Assembly (NCBI GenBank): GCA_025458905.1
Contig: JALORN010000035.1
Coordinates: forward strand, 1-37,554
Origin: Steroidobacteraceae bacterium
GTDB taxonomy: Bacteria > Pseudomonadota > Gammaproteobacteria > Steroidobacterales > Steroidobacteraceae
Length of the DNA: 37,554 nt
Direction of reading: 5' to 3'
This document shows positions 1 to 9,130 of the stretch, one piece after another. A model generated the notes under the pieces. The model was not told where the DNA came from, did not search any database, and saw only the letters and a program-made list of their open reading frames with translations. Made by a program: the position numbers and the translations under genes. How positions within the stretch are numbered: the stretch's first letter is position 1; the number at the start of each line of letters is the position of its first letter.

Positions 1-959
1 GTGCCGTAGAACTCGGGGCAGCCGAGCCGCAGGCTGTTGCCCCAGTGGTGCATCGCGCCCCAGAACCAGCCTTCCCAGCTGTCGGGCGTGTGCACCAGCT
101 TGGTGACGCCGATCAGGTTCCAGAAGCGGTTGAAGCCGGAGAGGTAATGCCCGAGGTTGCCCCACTGGTGGTGCGAGCCGTTGGCGACGCAGATCGCGCC
201 GGGGCCGACGGCCTTGGCGCGCTTGATCTCGCGGGCGATGAGGTCCGTGGCCTCGTCCCAGCTGATGCGCACGAACTTCGACTTGCCGCGGTTCTGCACG
301 TTGCGCTCGCCGTCGGGGTCGAAGTCGACGCGCTTCAGCGGGTGCAGGATGCGGTTCTTCGAGTACACCATCGACTTCATGCACACCGCGTGCGTCGCGG
401 TGGTGGTGCGGCGCGAGGGCCTGAAGGTCTTGCCGCGCGCGCTCAGCGTCCACGGCGGGGCGTCGGTCGCGTCGAAGTCGATCGGCGTGGTGCGCAGGAT
501 CTTGCCGTCCTTGACGTAGACGAACAGCGGGCCGCTGTTCGAGCCGGTGGTGTAGCGCGTGACGCCGTTGCCCATGTCGGTGCCCGCCTTCCAGGTCACC
601 GTCTCGAGGCGCGCCAGGGTCTGCATGAACCAGACCGCAAGCGCCTCCGGGCCCTCCAGTCCGATCTTGAAGTTCTTGGCCGCGTCGATGCGCTCGAGCA
701 TGTCGAACGGCGGGGTCAGGAAGCTCTCGGCGATCGCCGCGTTCTTGAAGAACAGCGTGACGTCAGGCTTGGGGTGCAGGCCCGCCTCGGTGCGCACCTT
801 GCCGCCCTCGAGCTGGATCCAGCGGCCTTCGGGCTTGTCGCGCAACCGGAACTGGGCGACGAGGTTGCGCTCCTTCAGCCGCGCCGCGTATTCGGGGTAG
901 ACCTTCGCGGCCGCCCGCATCGCCTGCGGGATGCCCCAGAGAATGACCGACAGCTTCAT
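1..959 (-). CDS. SCP2-like domain fused to pyrogallol-transhydroxylase-type molybdopterin oxidoreductase (3' end outside window)
   Basis: About 319 residues of a longer protein; the C-terminal part lies left of base 1. From about residue 128 the sequence follows the start of the large subunit of pyrogallol-phloroglucinol transhydroxylase (DMSO-reductase superfamily): VYVKDGKILRTTPIDFD, DAPPWTLSARGKTF, KSMVYSKNRI, FDPDGERN, ISWDEATDLI, PDSWEGWFWGAMHHWG. No N-terminal Cys motif for a 4Fe-4S cluster is seen, as in that subunit. Residues 1-120 look like an SCP2 sterol-carrier domain (PDVTLFFKNAAIAESFL, then NFKIGLEGPEALAVWFM). The start is ATG 959 with GAGGAG at 968-973, eight bases upstream, so the fusion is not a start-site artefact. 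By family it should bind bis-MGD and act on a hydroxylated aromatic or a related substrate; the real substrate is unknown. The 182 bases upstream hold no other gene. Confidence 0.8.
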   Translation of the reverse strand, partial: MKLSVILWGIPQAMRAAAKVYPEYAARLKERNLVAQFRLRDKPEGRWIQLEGGKVRTEAGLHPKPDVTLFFKNAAIAESFLTPPFDMLERIDAAKNFKIGLEGPEALAVWFMQTLARLETVTWKAGTDMGNGVTRYTTGSNSGPLFVYVKDGKILRTTPIDFDATDAPPWTLSARGKTFRPSRRTTTATHAVCMKSMVYSKNRILHPLKRVDFDPDGERNVQNRGKSKFVRISWDEATDLIAREIKRAKAVGPGAICVANGSHHQWGNLGHYLSGFNRFWNLIGVTKLVHTPDSWEGWFWGAMHHWGNSLRLGCPEFYG

Positions 960-1141
960 CGCGACGACTCCTCGACCGGACGCGGGGACGCGCTCGCCCC
1001 CGCGGCGCGGGCCACGGCGAGACGCGGACGATTCTACGTCCCGCCCCCGGCCGGCCTGCGGGCAGGTCCCTTGGCCGGGTGCGATTCCGCGCCGCGGCGC
1101 GCGGTCGTCGCCGCAGGGTGGTGGGCGTCCGGAGCGAGCCG

Positions 1142-1993
1142 TCAGGCGCGGCGCGGCGACCCTGCGAGGCGCGCGACCTCGAGGCCGCCGATGCAGAGGG
1201 CGGCCCAGGCGGCGCCGTTCGCCCAGCCGGCGAGCACGTCGCTGAACCAGTGGACCTGCAGCAGCACGCGGCTCGCGCCGACGAACACCACCAGCAGCAG
1301 CGCCAGGACCGCGACCGGCAGGTGCCAGCGCGGCGGGGTGTGACGCACGACCAGGTAGGCCAGCATCCCGTAGACCAGCAGGGAACCGGAGGCGTGGCCG
1401 CTCGGGAAGCTGAAGCCGTCGGCGGACGCGTAGCCGTGGTCGGGCACCGGGCGGGTGCGCGCGAACAGCGACTTCAGCAGCCGGTTGAGCAGCGCGCCGC
1501 CACCGGTCACGAGGCTCCAGGCGAGCGCCAGCTGCCACTCGCGCCGCCAGGCGAGGACGGCGGCGACCGCGAGCGCGATGCCCCAGAGCAGCGCCGGGTC
1601 GCCGAGGTGGGTGACGGCGCCGAAGAAGGCGAGCGCGCGCTCGCCGAGATGGTGCGAGAGCGCCGCGGCGAGCGCGAGGTCGAACGCGGCGAGTTCTTCG
1701 CCCGCACCGAGCTCGCCGGCGAGCTCGACGAACGCGACGCAGCCCGCCGCCGCGAGCACGAAGCTCGCGAGCGCATGCAGGCCGAGCCAGCGGGCGACGA
1801 GCCGCCGGCGGTCGACGCGGTGCCAGGTGCGCGCGACGAGTCCGGCCAGCCGCGGCGCCTGGCGGCCGAGCAGGCGCCAGGCGCTCCAGGCGGCCGCCAG
1901 CAGCGTCGCGACCAGGCCGAGCAGCAGCGCGACGGCGTGGCGCGCGGCGAAGTCGGCGAGCGTCGCGAGCCGCGCGGCCTCGGCTGGCTCCAC
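1142..1993 (-). CDS. PAP2-family integral membrane phosphatase
   Basis: 283 residues if started at GTG 1993, two bases after the tamB stop. All three PAP2 motifs are complete: KSLFARTRP (KX6RP, about 174-182), PSGH (197-200) and SRVLLQVHWFSD (SRX5HX3D, 241-252). Hydrophobic segments lie between them and there is an extra N-terminal membrane segment (20-38). The family removes phosphate from lipid phosphates and diphosphates such as undecaprenyl diphosphate or phosphatidylglycerophosphate at the periplasmic face; the substrate cannot be read from sequence. It is the third gene of a tamA-tamB-PAP2 unit and probably translationally coupled to tamB, which suggests an envelope-lipid role. There is no ATG near the tamB stop and the SD is weak, so the start is moderately certain. 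The function of the N-terminal 60 residues is unknown. Confidence 0.85.
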   Translation of the reverse strand: MEPAEAARLATLADFAARHAVALLLGLVATLLAAAWSAWRLLGRQAPRLAGLVARTWHRVDRRRLVARWLGLHALASFVLAAAGCVAFVELAGELGAGEELAAFDLALAAALSHHLGERALAFFGAVTHLGDPALLWGIALAVAAVLAWRREWQLALAWSLVTGGGALLNRLLKSLFARTRPVPDHGYASADGFSFPSGHASGSLLVYGMLAYLVVRHTPPRWHLPVAVLALLLVVFVGASRVLLQVHWFSDVLAGWANGAAWAALCIGGLEVARLAGSPRRA

Positions 1994-1995
1994 GG

Positions 1996-4900
1996 TCAGT
2001 TGCGCTCGATGGTGTAGACGATCTCGCCGCGCTGCTCGCGGCCCGACTCGGTGCGGATCGTCCACTTGTCGTTGAGCGTGTAGCGCATCTGCAGCGTGTT
2101 GATCGCCTCGGCGAGCGAGATGCCGTAGCTGACGTAGAGGCGCGGCGAGAGGTACTTGCCGAGCACCAGCGAGGTCTCGTTGGCGAGGTTCTGCTCGATG
2201 CCGACGTCCTCGATGCCGATCCGCGAGCCGAGCTGCTGGGCGAGGATCGCGCCACCCTGGGCGAGCAGGGCGTTGCGACCGGCGTCGGAGCGGTTGGAGT
2301 TCTGCGCGCTCTCGAGCGTGCCGCCGGCGAGGATCAGCGAGACGATCTGCGACTGCGGCAGCGAGGGCTCGGCGAAGAACGTCATGCGCTGCTCGCGCAG
2401 CGTGCCGCGGACGTTGACGCCGGCCTTGACGTCGGGGAACACCTTGACGGCGCGGATGTCGATGCCCGGGTCGGCGAGCAGGCCGCCGCCGAAGATCAGG
2501 CGCCCGCGCTCGATGTCGAGCCGCCGGCCGAGCGCCATGTACTTGCCCTCGGCGACCCCGAGCTCGCCGGAGCCGCGGCTGGTGCCGTCGGGCGTGGTGG
2601 TGGCGTTGATCGCGCCGGCGAGGCGGCCGGTGAGGCCGAAGGTGTCGATCTCGACCTTCTCGCCGAGCTCGAGGCGGATGTTGCTGGTGACGCGGAAGGT
2701 GTCCTCGGGGTCCACGGCCGGGGCGCCGACGATGCGCTCGTCGCCGGAGGCGACGACCGCGCCGGTGAGGTCGGCCGGCGCGATCCGCGCGAACGGCACG
2801 AGCACCTTGCCGCTCGCCTCGAGGTCGCGGCCGTCGATGCGGAAGCGCAGGTCGGGCGAGGCGGTGATCCGCGCCTCCGGCACGTTGACGAGCAGCAGGT
2901 CCTGGCCTTGCAGTTCGAGGGTGCCGGACGGCTGTCCGGCGCGCAGCGCGAGGTTGCCGCGGGCCTGCAGCGAGCCCTCGCCGGAGCGCGCGCTGCCCTG
3001 GAAGCTGAAGCCGTTGTCGATCAGCCGCGCCTCGAGCGTGGTGGCGCGCAGCGCGAGGTTGATGTTGTAGAGGTCGAGCTCGCCGTCCTCGAGCTTCAGC
3101 AGGCCGCTCACCAGCGGCGTGCCGACGGTGCCGCCGAAGGCCAGGTCGAGCGTCAGCCGGCCGGCGGAGCGGTCGATCTCGGGAACGTAGAGGTTCAGCA
3201 GGCCGATGGCGTCGGTGCGCGCCGCCAGGCTGGCGCGCAGCGGCATGTCGGCGACGTCTCCGGTGCTGCGCTGCGCGACCGCGCTGCCCTCGATGCGCCC
3301 GGTCGCGCCGGCATCGAGCAGCAGCCGCGCGCTGATCGACTCGGGCACGGCCGTCGCCTCGACGTCGCCGGAGCCGAGACGCACCACGTCCTCGCGGCCG
3401 TTCACGCGCCGGTGGCGCAGCAGGGCGTCGGAGAGCGCGGCGCGCAGCGTGCCGACGATCGCGCCGCCGGACGGCGCGGAGGCGCGCACGGCAGCGTCGA
3501 CGGTGCCCTCGTAGCGCACGCGGGGCGTCAGCCCCGCGGTCAGTGCGGCGAGCGGCAGCTGCGTCGCGTCGAGCTGCCCCTGCCAGCCGCCCGCGCCCCA
3601 GTCGCCGGCCGCGCACAGGCGTGCCGGGCTGTCGGTGCGCCGGCCGTCGCGCAGGCAGAAGCCGGCGACCGAGCCGTCCGCGACCGTCGCCTGCATCGCC
3701 ATCGTGCCGTCGAGCGCGAGGCTCACCTGCTCGCCGACCGTGAGGTCGAGGCGGTCCCAGGTGCCGGCCCAGGCGCCGCGGGTGAAGCGCCCGTCGGCCG
3801 TGGCGCGCAGCGACAGCTCCGGCGCGCGCACCTCGACGTCGAGCTGGTGGTCCTCGGACTGGCCGTCGAGCTTCAGCTCGACGCGCTCCAGCCGGCGCCC
3901 GACGGCCTCGAGCCCGCGTGCGACGACGTCGACGCGCGAGCTGCGGCCGGCACGCGGGTCGAAGTCGACGTCGGCCTCGAGCTGTCCGACCGTGACGCCC
4001 TGGTGCTGCAGCCCGCGGGCGCTCGCCGCGAGCGCCAGCACCGGCTCGGCCGCGGTGCCGCGCAGGCGTCCGTTGGCGCGCAGCTGGCCGCGGCTCTGCG
4101 GTGCGAGCACGCCGAGGTCGCTCGCCTCGAGGCGGAACGTAAAGTCGCGCTCGGTCGCGCCGAGGCTGCCGTCGAGCAGCGCGCGCACGCCGCCGGCGAC
4201 CACGTCGACCCGGGCGAAGCTCCAGGTGGTGCCGCGCAGCTTGAGGCTGCCGGAGCCGCGCGCGGCGGTGTCGCGCAGCGTCCCGCGCAGCTCGCGCACG
4301 TCGAGGTCGAGGTGCCCTGGCGCGAAGCCCTCGCCGCCGGCGCCGAAGTTGAAGTCGAGGCGGCCGGGCAGGTCGGGGCGCACGTGCCGCGGGTCGAGGC
4401 CGGTGACGCGGCCGCCGAAACCCCAGCGCTCCGCCGGCGCCCAGGAGACGTAGCCGCCGCCGCGGGCGAGGCCGTCGAACACCTGCACCTCGGCGGCGTC
4501 GACGATGAGGCGGTTCTTCGCCAGGCGCCCGGTCATCTTCAGCGGCAGCGGCGCGAGACCGAGGGGCACGGGCTCGACGGGTCCCTCGAGCTGCAGCGCA
4601 TAGGGCCAGGTCTCGCCGAGGCGGAACCGGCCGCCGGCGCTGCGCACGGCGGGTGCGTCGCCGGCGAGCGGCCAGCGGAAGTCCCGCCAGCTACCGGTGA
4701 GCTCGAGCCGTGGGCCGTCGGGCACGATGCCGATCTCGCCGGCGGCCTCGACGCTCGCACCGGAGCTGCGGTGCACGAGCACGATGCGCCTCGCGGTCAG
4801 CACCTTGCGCGCGAAGCTGCCGTCGAAGCCGACGCTGAACGGGCCGGCGCCGAGCCCGGACGAGTCGAGCGTGCCGCTGGCCCGGTAGCCGAGCTTGTCC

Positions 4901-5751
4901 AGCGCGAGCTCGAGGTCGCCCGACACCTTGCCGAGCACCGGCCCGCCGCCGAAGGCGCGCAGGTCGAAGTCGTGGACGTGCGCCTCGCCGGTGAAGTTCC
5001 ACTCGCCCAGCGCCTGCAGCACGCCGTTGCGCAGGTCGGCGCGGAACGGCGTGCTGAGGGTGCCGGTGACGCCGAGGGCCAGCAGGTCGCCGTCGAGGTC
5101 GGCGTTGGCCACCCAGCGCGGCAGGCCGGCGGGCGTGTAGGAGACGCGCGAGCTGCCCTCGACCTGCAGCGGGTCGGCGGCGGTCAGCAGGCCGATGGCG
5201 TCGAAGCGCAGGTCCGCGAGGCGCGCGCCGGCGCGGTAGAAACGGATGGTCTTCGGGCGCACCGCGCCCGCGGCCGACAGCTCGGTGAAGTCGAGCACCG
5301 TGCCGTTGACGGCCACCAGCGTGGCGCGCTCGATCTCGGCGGAGGGGATCTCGACCGACAGGAAGGCCGGCAGGAAGCGCGGCGTGCGCTTCGGCGGCGG
5401 CGTCTGGCGGCGGTGGACCACGACGCGCACCGAGGCGATCCGCGTCTCCTGCGGCGCGATGCTCTGCCAGAGCAGCGGCAGCATCGCGACGCGGGTGCGC
5501 AGGTCGTCGACGGTGAGCGAGACCAGCTCGTGCTCGAGCTCGAAGCGGCGCAGCACCAGGCCGCCGGCGATCGTGCCCGAGGCGCCCTCGACCTTCAGCC
5601 CGACCTTGCCGATGCGCTCCGGGAGGCGCGCGACGACGAACTGCAGGCCGGCCTCGGTGTACGCGAGGTAGTAGAGCAGCGAGGCCGGCACCGCCGCGAG
5701 CACCAGCACGAGCACCGCCGCGGACAGCGTCAGCTTGCGGACGATGGGCAC
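1996..5751 (-). CDS. tamB: TamB, inner-membrane-anchored AsmA-like translocation/lipid-transport protein
   Basis: 1251 residues, the usual size for TamB. One N-terminal membrane anchor (about 7-28) is followed by a very long beta-rich periplasmic stretch and a C-terminal DUF490/TamB domain (about 880-1251) with GSGELGVAEGKYMALGRRLD, RLIFGGGLLADPGIDI, LPQSQIVSLILAGG and a C-terminal ending in IERN. TamB spans the periplasm, pairs with TamA in the outer membrane, and is thought to move phospholipids and to help insert some outer-membrane proteins. It starts with GTG at 5751, one base after the tamA stop, so the two are coupled. The PAP2 gene follows at two bases. The large plus-strand open frames across this gene are high-GC shadows. 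Confidence 0.95.
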   Translation of the reverse strand: MPIVRKLTLSAAVLVLVLAAVPASLLYYLAYTEAGLQFVVARLPERIGKVGLKVEGASGTIAGGLVLRRFELEHELVSLTVDDLRTRVAMLPLLWQSIAPQETRIASVRVVVHRRQTPPPKRTPRFLPAFLSVEIPSAEIERATLVAVNGTVLDFTELSAAGAVRPKTIRFYRAGARLADLRFDAIGLLTAADPLQVEGSSRVSYTPAGLPRWVANADLDGDLLALGVTGTLSTPFRADLRNGVLQALGEWNFTGEAHVHDFDLRAFGGGPVLGKVSGDLELALDKLGYRASGTLDSSGLGAGPFSVGFDGSFARKVLTARRIVLVHRSSGASVEAAGEIGIVPDGPRLELTGSWRDFRWPLAGDAPAVRSAGGRFRLGETWPYALQLEGPVEPVPLGLAPLPLKMTGRLAKNRLIVDAAEVQVFDGLARGGGYVSWAPAERWGFGGRVTGLDPRHVRPDLPGRLDFNFGAGGEGFAPGHLDLDVRELRGTLRDTAARGSGSLKLRGTTWSFARVDVVAGGVRALLDGSLGATERDFTFRLEASDLGVLAPQSRGQLRANGRLRGTAAEPVLALAASARGLQHQGVTVGQLEADVDFDPRAGRSSRVDVVARGLEAVGRRLERVELKLDGQSEDHQLDVEVRAPELSLRATADGRFTRGAWAGTWDRLDLTVGEQVSLALDGTMAMQATVADGSVAGFCLRDGRRTDSPARLCAAGDWGAGGWQGQLDATQLPLAALTAGLTPRVRYEGTVDAAVRASAPSGGAIVGTLRAALSDALLRHRRVNGREDVVRLGSGDVEATAVPESISARLLLDAGATGRIEGSAVAQRSTGDVADMPLRASLAARTDAIGLLNLYVPEIDRSAGRLTLDLAFGGTVGTPLVSGLLKLEDGELDLYNINLALRATTLEARLIDNGFSFQGSARSGEGSLQARGNLALRAGQPSGTLELQGQDLLLVNVPEARITASPDLRFRIDGRDLEASGKVLVPFARIAPADLTGAVVASGDERIVGAPAVDPEDTFRVTSNIRLELGEKVEIDTFGLTGRLAGAINATTTPDGTSRGSGELGVAEGKYMALGRRLDIERGRLIFGGGLLADPGIDIRAVKVFPDVKAGVNVRGTLREQRMTFFAEPSLPQSQIVSLILAGGTLESAQNSNRSDAGRNALLAQGGAILAQQLGSRIGIEDVGIEQNLANETSLVLGKYLSPRLYVSYGISLAEAINTLQMRYTLNDKWTIRTESGREQRGEIVYTIERN

Positions 5752-5752
5752 G

Positions 5753-7621
5753 TCAGAGCTTCGGCGAGAAGTTGAGGTGCAGCCGCGGGCCGTCCGGGTC
5801 GTCGAACCCCGGCAGCGCGGCGCAGCGCGGGTCCGGGGTCGAGGCGCGGCACAGCGGGTTGGTCAGGGGCTGCGCGACGTCGATGCCGATGGTCAGCACC
5901 GGCAGGCGCAGCCGCAGGCCGACGCCCGCGGCGTAGTTCAGCGGGTCGCCGAAGCGGTTGAAGGCGTTGCCGACGTCGACGAACGCCGCGATGCCGAGGT
6001 TGCGCGGCAGGTCGCGGATCAGCTCGGCGGCCCCGGCGAACTGGTGCTTGCCACCGACGTTGACGCCGTTGGCGTCGCGCGGGCCGAGCTCGTTGAAGCC
6101 GAAGCCGCGCACGCTGCGGTCGCCGCCGGCGAAGAAGCGCTCGGTGCCGGGCAGGTCGCCGGTCTGCGAGATCAGGCTGGCGCCGAGCTGGCCGCGCAGG
6201 TAGACGTGCCACTTGTCGCCGAGGTCGACGACACGCTCGCCCTCGACGCGCAGCTGCAGGTAGTCGTCGGGGGCACCGAGCGCGGTCGAGGAGCCGCGCA
6301 GCTCGGCGTTGAGCGCGCGCGAGAACAGCGCCTCGCCGAGGTAGCCGCGCGGGATCGACGCGTAGCGGATGCCCGGGATCAGCAGCGTCGCGATGTCGTC
6401 CGTGCCGGGCGTGGTCGCCGTGCCGGGCACGATGGTGCGCGTGCGCCGCACCGCGGTGAACAGCACGCGCTGCCACAGGCCCTCGACGCGGGTGACGCTC
6501 GGCTCGAAGTCGGTGGTGCGGGTGTCGAGGTCGCCGAGGTCGCGGCGGTCGTAGGAGAACTGGAACGAGAGGCTCTCGAGCGCCGGGTCGCCGATCGGGA
6601 TCACGTAGCGCGCCTCGAGGATCTGCTCGATCTCGGCGGCGCGCAGCTCGGCGCGCAGCCGGTGCCCGCGGGCGTTGACGCGCCGGTTCTCCCACGAGGC
6701 CGTGCCGCGCGGCCCGGTGTCGGTGCCGTAGCCGAGGCCGGCGGAATAGCGGTCGCGGCGGTTGGGCGCGGCGCGGATGCTGACCGGCACCACGTGCTCC
6801 TCGCGGTCCGGGTCGCCCGGCAGCACCTCGACGCTGGTGAAGTACTGGCTGTCGTCGAGCGCGAACTGCGTGCGCAGCAGCTGCGTGGCGTCGTACGGGT
6901 CGTCCTGCTGGTAGCGCACGAAGCGGCGCAGCAGCGTCTCGTTGATGACATCCTGCTCGACCGTGGTCGCGCCGAAGCGGTAGCGGAAGCCGGTCTCGAG
7001 CACCAGCGCGGCGCGCGCGACGCGCTGCGGCGGGTCGACGAGCAGCTCGTTGCGGGTGAGCCTGGCGTCGAGGTAGCCGAGCGTCGCGGCGGTGCGGGTG
7101 AGGTTGCCCTTCACGGCCTCGTAGGCGGCGTGGCTCAACCGGTCACCGGCGCGCAGCGGCAGGTTGTCGGCGATGCCGCGCAGGCTCGGGTTCTCGGCGC
7201 CGGGGCCGAGCACCTGCACCGTGAACTCCTCGACGATCACCGGCGCGCCGGGCTCGATGCGGATGCGGGCGCGCCAGTCGCCCGAGCCGGTCTTGGCGAC
7301 CTCGCTGCGCACCTGCGGCTCGTAGTAGCCGAAGGGGCGCAGCGCATTGCCCGCCTCGCGCACCGCGCGCTCCTGCAGGCGCTCCATCAGCGCGTCGTCG
7401 AGGTCCCCGCGGTCCTTGTAGCGCTCCAGGCTGAGGAAGGCGAGCACGTTGCGGCGCAGTTCCGCATCGACGCCCTCGACCTCGATCGCGATGCCGGCGA
7501 GTGCCGGCGCCGCCGCGGCGAGCCACCCGAGCGCGAGCCCGGCCAGCACCCGCGCCGCGAACGGGCAGCCGGGCCGGGCGGGGCGCCCGCCGGGGCGCTT
7601 CGCGGGGGCGGAAGGGTTCAT
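5753..7621 (-). CDS. tamA: TamA, BamA/Omp85-family outer membrane protein
   Basis: 622 residues. A signal peptide (about 1-42, ending APALA) leads into POTRA-type repeats (about 43-270; GIAIEVEGVDAELRRNVLAFL is the first strand-helix) and then a 16-strand surface-antigen barrel (about 300-622). FFAGGDRSVRGFGFNELGP carries the VRGF motif of the Omp85 fold, and the protein ends LHLNFSPKL with the aromatic/hydrophobic pattern of a last barrel strand. It is the outer-membrane partner of TamB, encoded next. Start ATG 7621; an AGGA sequence lies about ten bases upstream. The NRDE gene ends 42 bases upstream, so read-through from that operon is possible. Confidence 0.95.
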   Translation of the reverse strand: MNPSAPAKRPGGRPARPGCPFAARVLAGLALGWLAAAAPALAGIAIEVEGVDAELRRNVLAFLSLERYKDRGDLDDALMERLQERAVREAGNALRPFGYYEPQVRSEVAKTGSGDWRARIRIEPGAPVIVEEFTVQVLGPGAENPSLRGIADNLPLRAGDRLSHAAYEAVKGNLTRTAATLGYLDARLTRNELLVDPPQRVARAALVLETGFRYRFGATTVEQDVINETLLRRFVRYQQDDPYDATQLLRTQFALDDSQYFTSVEVLPGDPDREEHVVPVSIRAAPNRRDRYSAGLGYGTDTGPRGTASWENRRVNARGHRLRAELRAAEIEQILEARYVIPIGDPALESLSFQFSYDRRDLGDLDTRTTDFEPSVTRVEGLWQRVLFTAVRRTRTIVPGTATTPGTDDIATLLIPGIRYASIPRGYLGEALFSRALNAELRGSSTALGAPDDYLQLRVEGERVVDLGDKWHVYLRGQLGASLISQTGDLPGTERFFAGGDRSVRGFGFNELGPRDANGVNVGGKHQFAGAAELIRDLPRNLGIAAFVDVGNAFNRFGDPLNYAAGVGLRLRLPVLTIGIDVAQPLTNPLCRASTPDPRCAALPGFDDPDGPRLHLNFSPKL

Positions 7622-7663
7622 CGGGTCCTGCCGGGTCGGGACGGCGCAAAAGCGGGATTCTAC

Positions 7664-8536
7664 TCAGAGCGGCACGGCGCCGGACGGGTTCCCCGGTGGC
7701 GGCGTGACGCCCGCCACGCCCGCGAGCGGCCACTCGCCCGCGTTCAGCCGCCATTCAGACTGGCCGCTCGCGCGTCCGTCGGGTCCGAAACGCCGCTCGC
7801 CGAGCCAGGCGCGACCGTCGTGCCCGACCAGCAGCACCGTCGTGCAGCGCGTGCCGTAGTCCGGATGCAGCACGAACGGCGCCGAGAGCGTGCGCTCCCA
7901 CTCGGGCGAGAGCCCGGACGACGGATCGTGCGGCGCGGCCGCGCGCTCGCGATCGGCGAACACCCGCATCAGCCACTCGGCATCGGCGGACTCGCGCTCC
8001 CAGCCTGCATCGTCCGCGCCGGCGGTGGCGCGGGCGATCCACTGCTGCAGCGCGCCGCGCACGCGGCGCAGCTTCGGCCACGGGGTGTCGAGCAGGTGGT
8101 TGCTGAGGCCGTGCAGCCCGGGCTGCAGCACGGTCGCGAAGCGCTCGGCGCGGTTCGAGCCATAGACCAGCTCGTCGTCGTCGCCGAGCAGCAGGTTGAA
8201 GCCGGCGTAGCCCTGCGCGTCGGTCCCGAGCGCGTCGAGGTAGGTCGAGGCGCGCAGCGGCGCGGCGAGGAAACCCGGCACCAGCCGGCCGCGCGACGGC
8301 GCGGTGTGGCGCGGGCGCGCGAGCTCGCGGAAGTTGGTCACCAGGCCGAAGCGGCGCCGTGCATCGACGCCGATCCAGGTGCCGCCGGCCTGCAGGTCGC
8401 GGCCGGCGATGATCGGCGGCCCGTCGCTCCAGGGGGCCATCGGCGCGGTGGGCCGGGCATGGAACTCGTCGCGGTTCGCGGCGACGACGACGCGATAGCG
8501 CGGGTGCGCCCGCCACGCGACCACCAGCAGGCACAT
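7664..8536 (-). CDS. NRDE-family (TANGO2-like) protein
   Basis: 290 residues. It begins MCLLVVAWRAHPRYRVVVAANRDE: Cys2 and the NRDE box define the family (DUF833, related to eukaryotic TANGO2). The N-terminal Cys could act as an Ntn-hydrolase-type nucleophile after Met removal, but I know of no proven bacterial reaction; TANGO2 relatives have been linked to haem and lipid handling. Further conserved pieces are AGGTWIGVDARRRFGLVTNFRE, GFNLLLGDDDELVYGSNR and a late segment DYGTRCTTVLLV. It starts three bases after the DUF4126 stop, placing it third in nudC-DUF4126-NRDE. No signal peptide, so cytoplasmic. Confidence 0.9.
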   Translation of the reverse strand: MCLLVVAWRAHPRYRVVVAANRDEFHARPTAPMAPWSDGPPIIAGRDLQAGGTWIGVDARRRFGLVTNFRELARPRHTAPSRGRLVPGFLAAPLRASTYLDALGTDAQGYAGFNLLLGDDDELVYGSNRAERFATVLQPGLHGLSNHLLDTPWPKLRRVRGALQQWIARATAGADDAGWERESADAEWLMRVFADRERAAAPHDPSSGLSPEWERTLSAPFVLHPDYGTRCTTVLLVGHDGRAWLGERRFGPDGRASGQSEWRLNAGEWPLAGVAGVTPPPGNPSGAVPL

Positions 8537-8539
8537 GGC

Positions 8540-9130
8540 TCAGGCGTCGGACGGCGCCGCGCCCGCGCGCCGCGCGAACAGCCGGCGCAGGCCCTTGACC
8601 GCGAGCCAGACGGCGAGCACCACCAGCACCAGCGCGAGGATCGGCGCGAAGATCGCCACCAGCGACAGCGCCGCCGCGCCGCCGAGCTCGCCCGAGGCGA
8701 TCAGCGGGTTGCCGAGGCCGCCGGTGGTGGCGGTCGACTTGGCGCGCACCAGCGCCGTCACGCCCTGCGTCAGGCCCGCGGCGCCGCCGCCGGCGATCAC
8801 CGCGGTGGTCCACTTCACGATCGGTGGCAGCTCGGTCATCACGGCGGCGGCGGCGACCGTGCCCGCCACCAGCGCGGCCGGCGTCGCCAGCGTGTCGAGC
8901 AGGTTGTCGACGCCGGGCACGTAGTAGGCCGCGATCTCGACCGCGGCCGCGACGCCGAGCATCGCGACCGCCGGCAGCGTCGCGAGCCAGCGGAACGACT
9001 CCGACAGCGGCACCACGCCCGCCCAGCCGGCGATCGCCAGGACCAGCAGCGGCAGGAACACGCGCAGCCCGACCGCGGCGGCGAGGCCGATGCCGAGCGC
9101 GACCGAGGTGAGGATCTCGAGCGACTGCAT
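8540..9130 (-). CDS. DUF4126-type integral membrane protein
   Basis: 196 residues with about five hydrophobic segments: LTSVALGIGLAAAVGLRVFLPLLVLAIAG at the N-terminus, helices around 50-70, 85-100 and 110-130, and a C-terminal helix near 160-182 followed by a basic tail. The GLRVFLPLLVLAI opening and the central AYYVPGVDNLLDTLATPAALVAGT loop match what I know as DUF4126, whose function is unknown. The ATG at 9130 shares one base with the nudC stop (TGATG), so translation is coupled. Nothing in the sequence shows a substrate or catalytic site. Confidence 0.85.
   Translation of the reverse strand: MQSLEILTSVALGIGLAAAVGLRVFLPLLVLAIAGWAGVVPLSESFRWLATLPAVAMLGVAAAVEIAAYYVPGVDNLLDTLATPAALVAGTVAAAAVMTELPPIVKWTTAVIAGGGAAGLTQGVTALVRAKSTATTGGLGNPLIASGELGGAAALSLVAIFAPILALVLVVLAVWLAVKGLRRLFARRAGAAPSDA

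Noticed and set aside
1089..1101. Self-complementary CGCGCCGCGGCGCG-type stretch after the PAP2 stop
   Set aside because: Loop-less GC palindromes of this size are common at this base composition; no T-run and no other support.
45..1343. Plus-strand 432-residue open frame across the left edge
   Set aside because: Arg/Ala/Val-rich composition without family motifs; the minus strand carries a recognisable Mo enzyme and PAP2 gene in the same bases.
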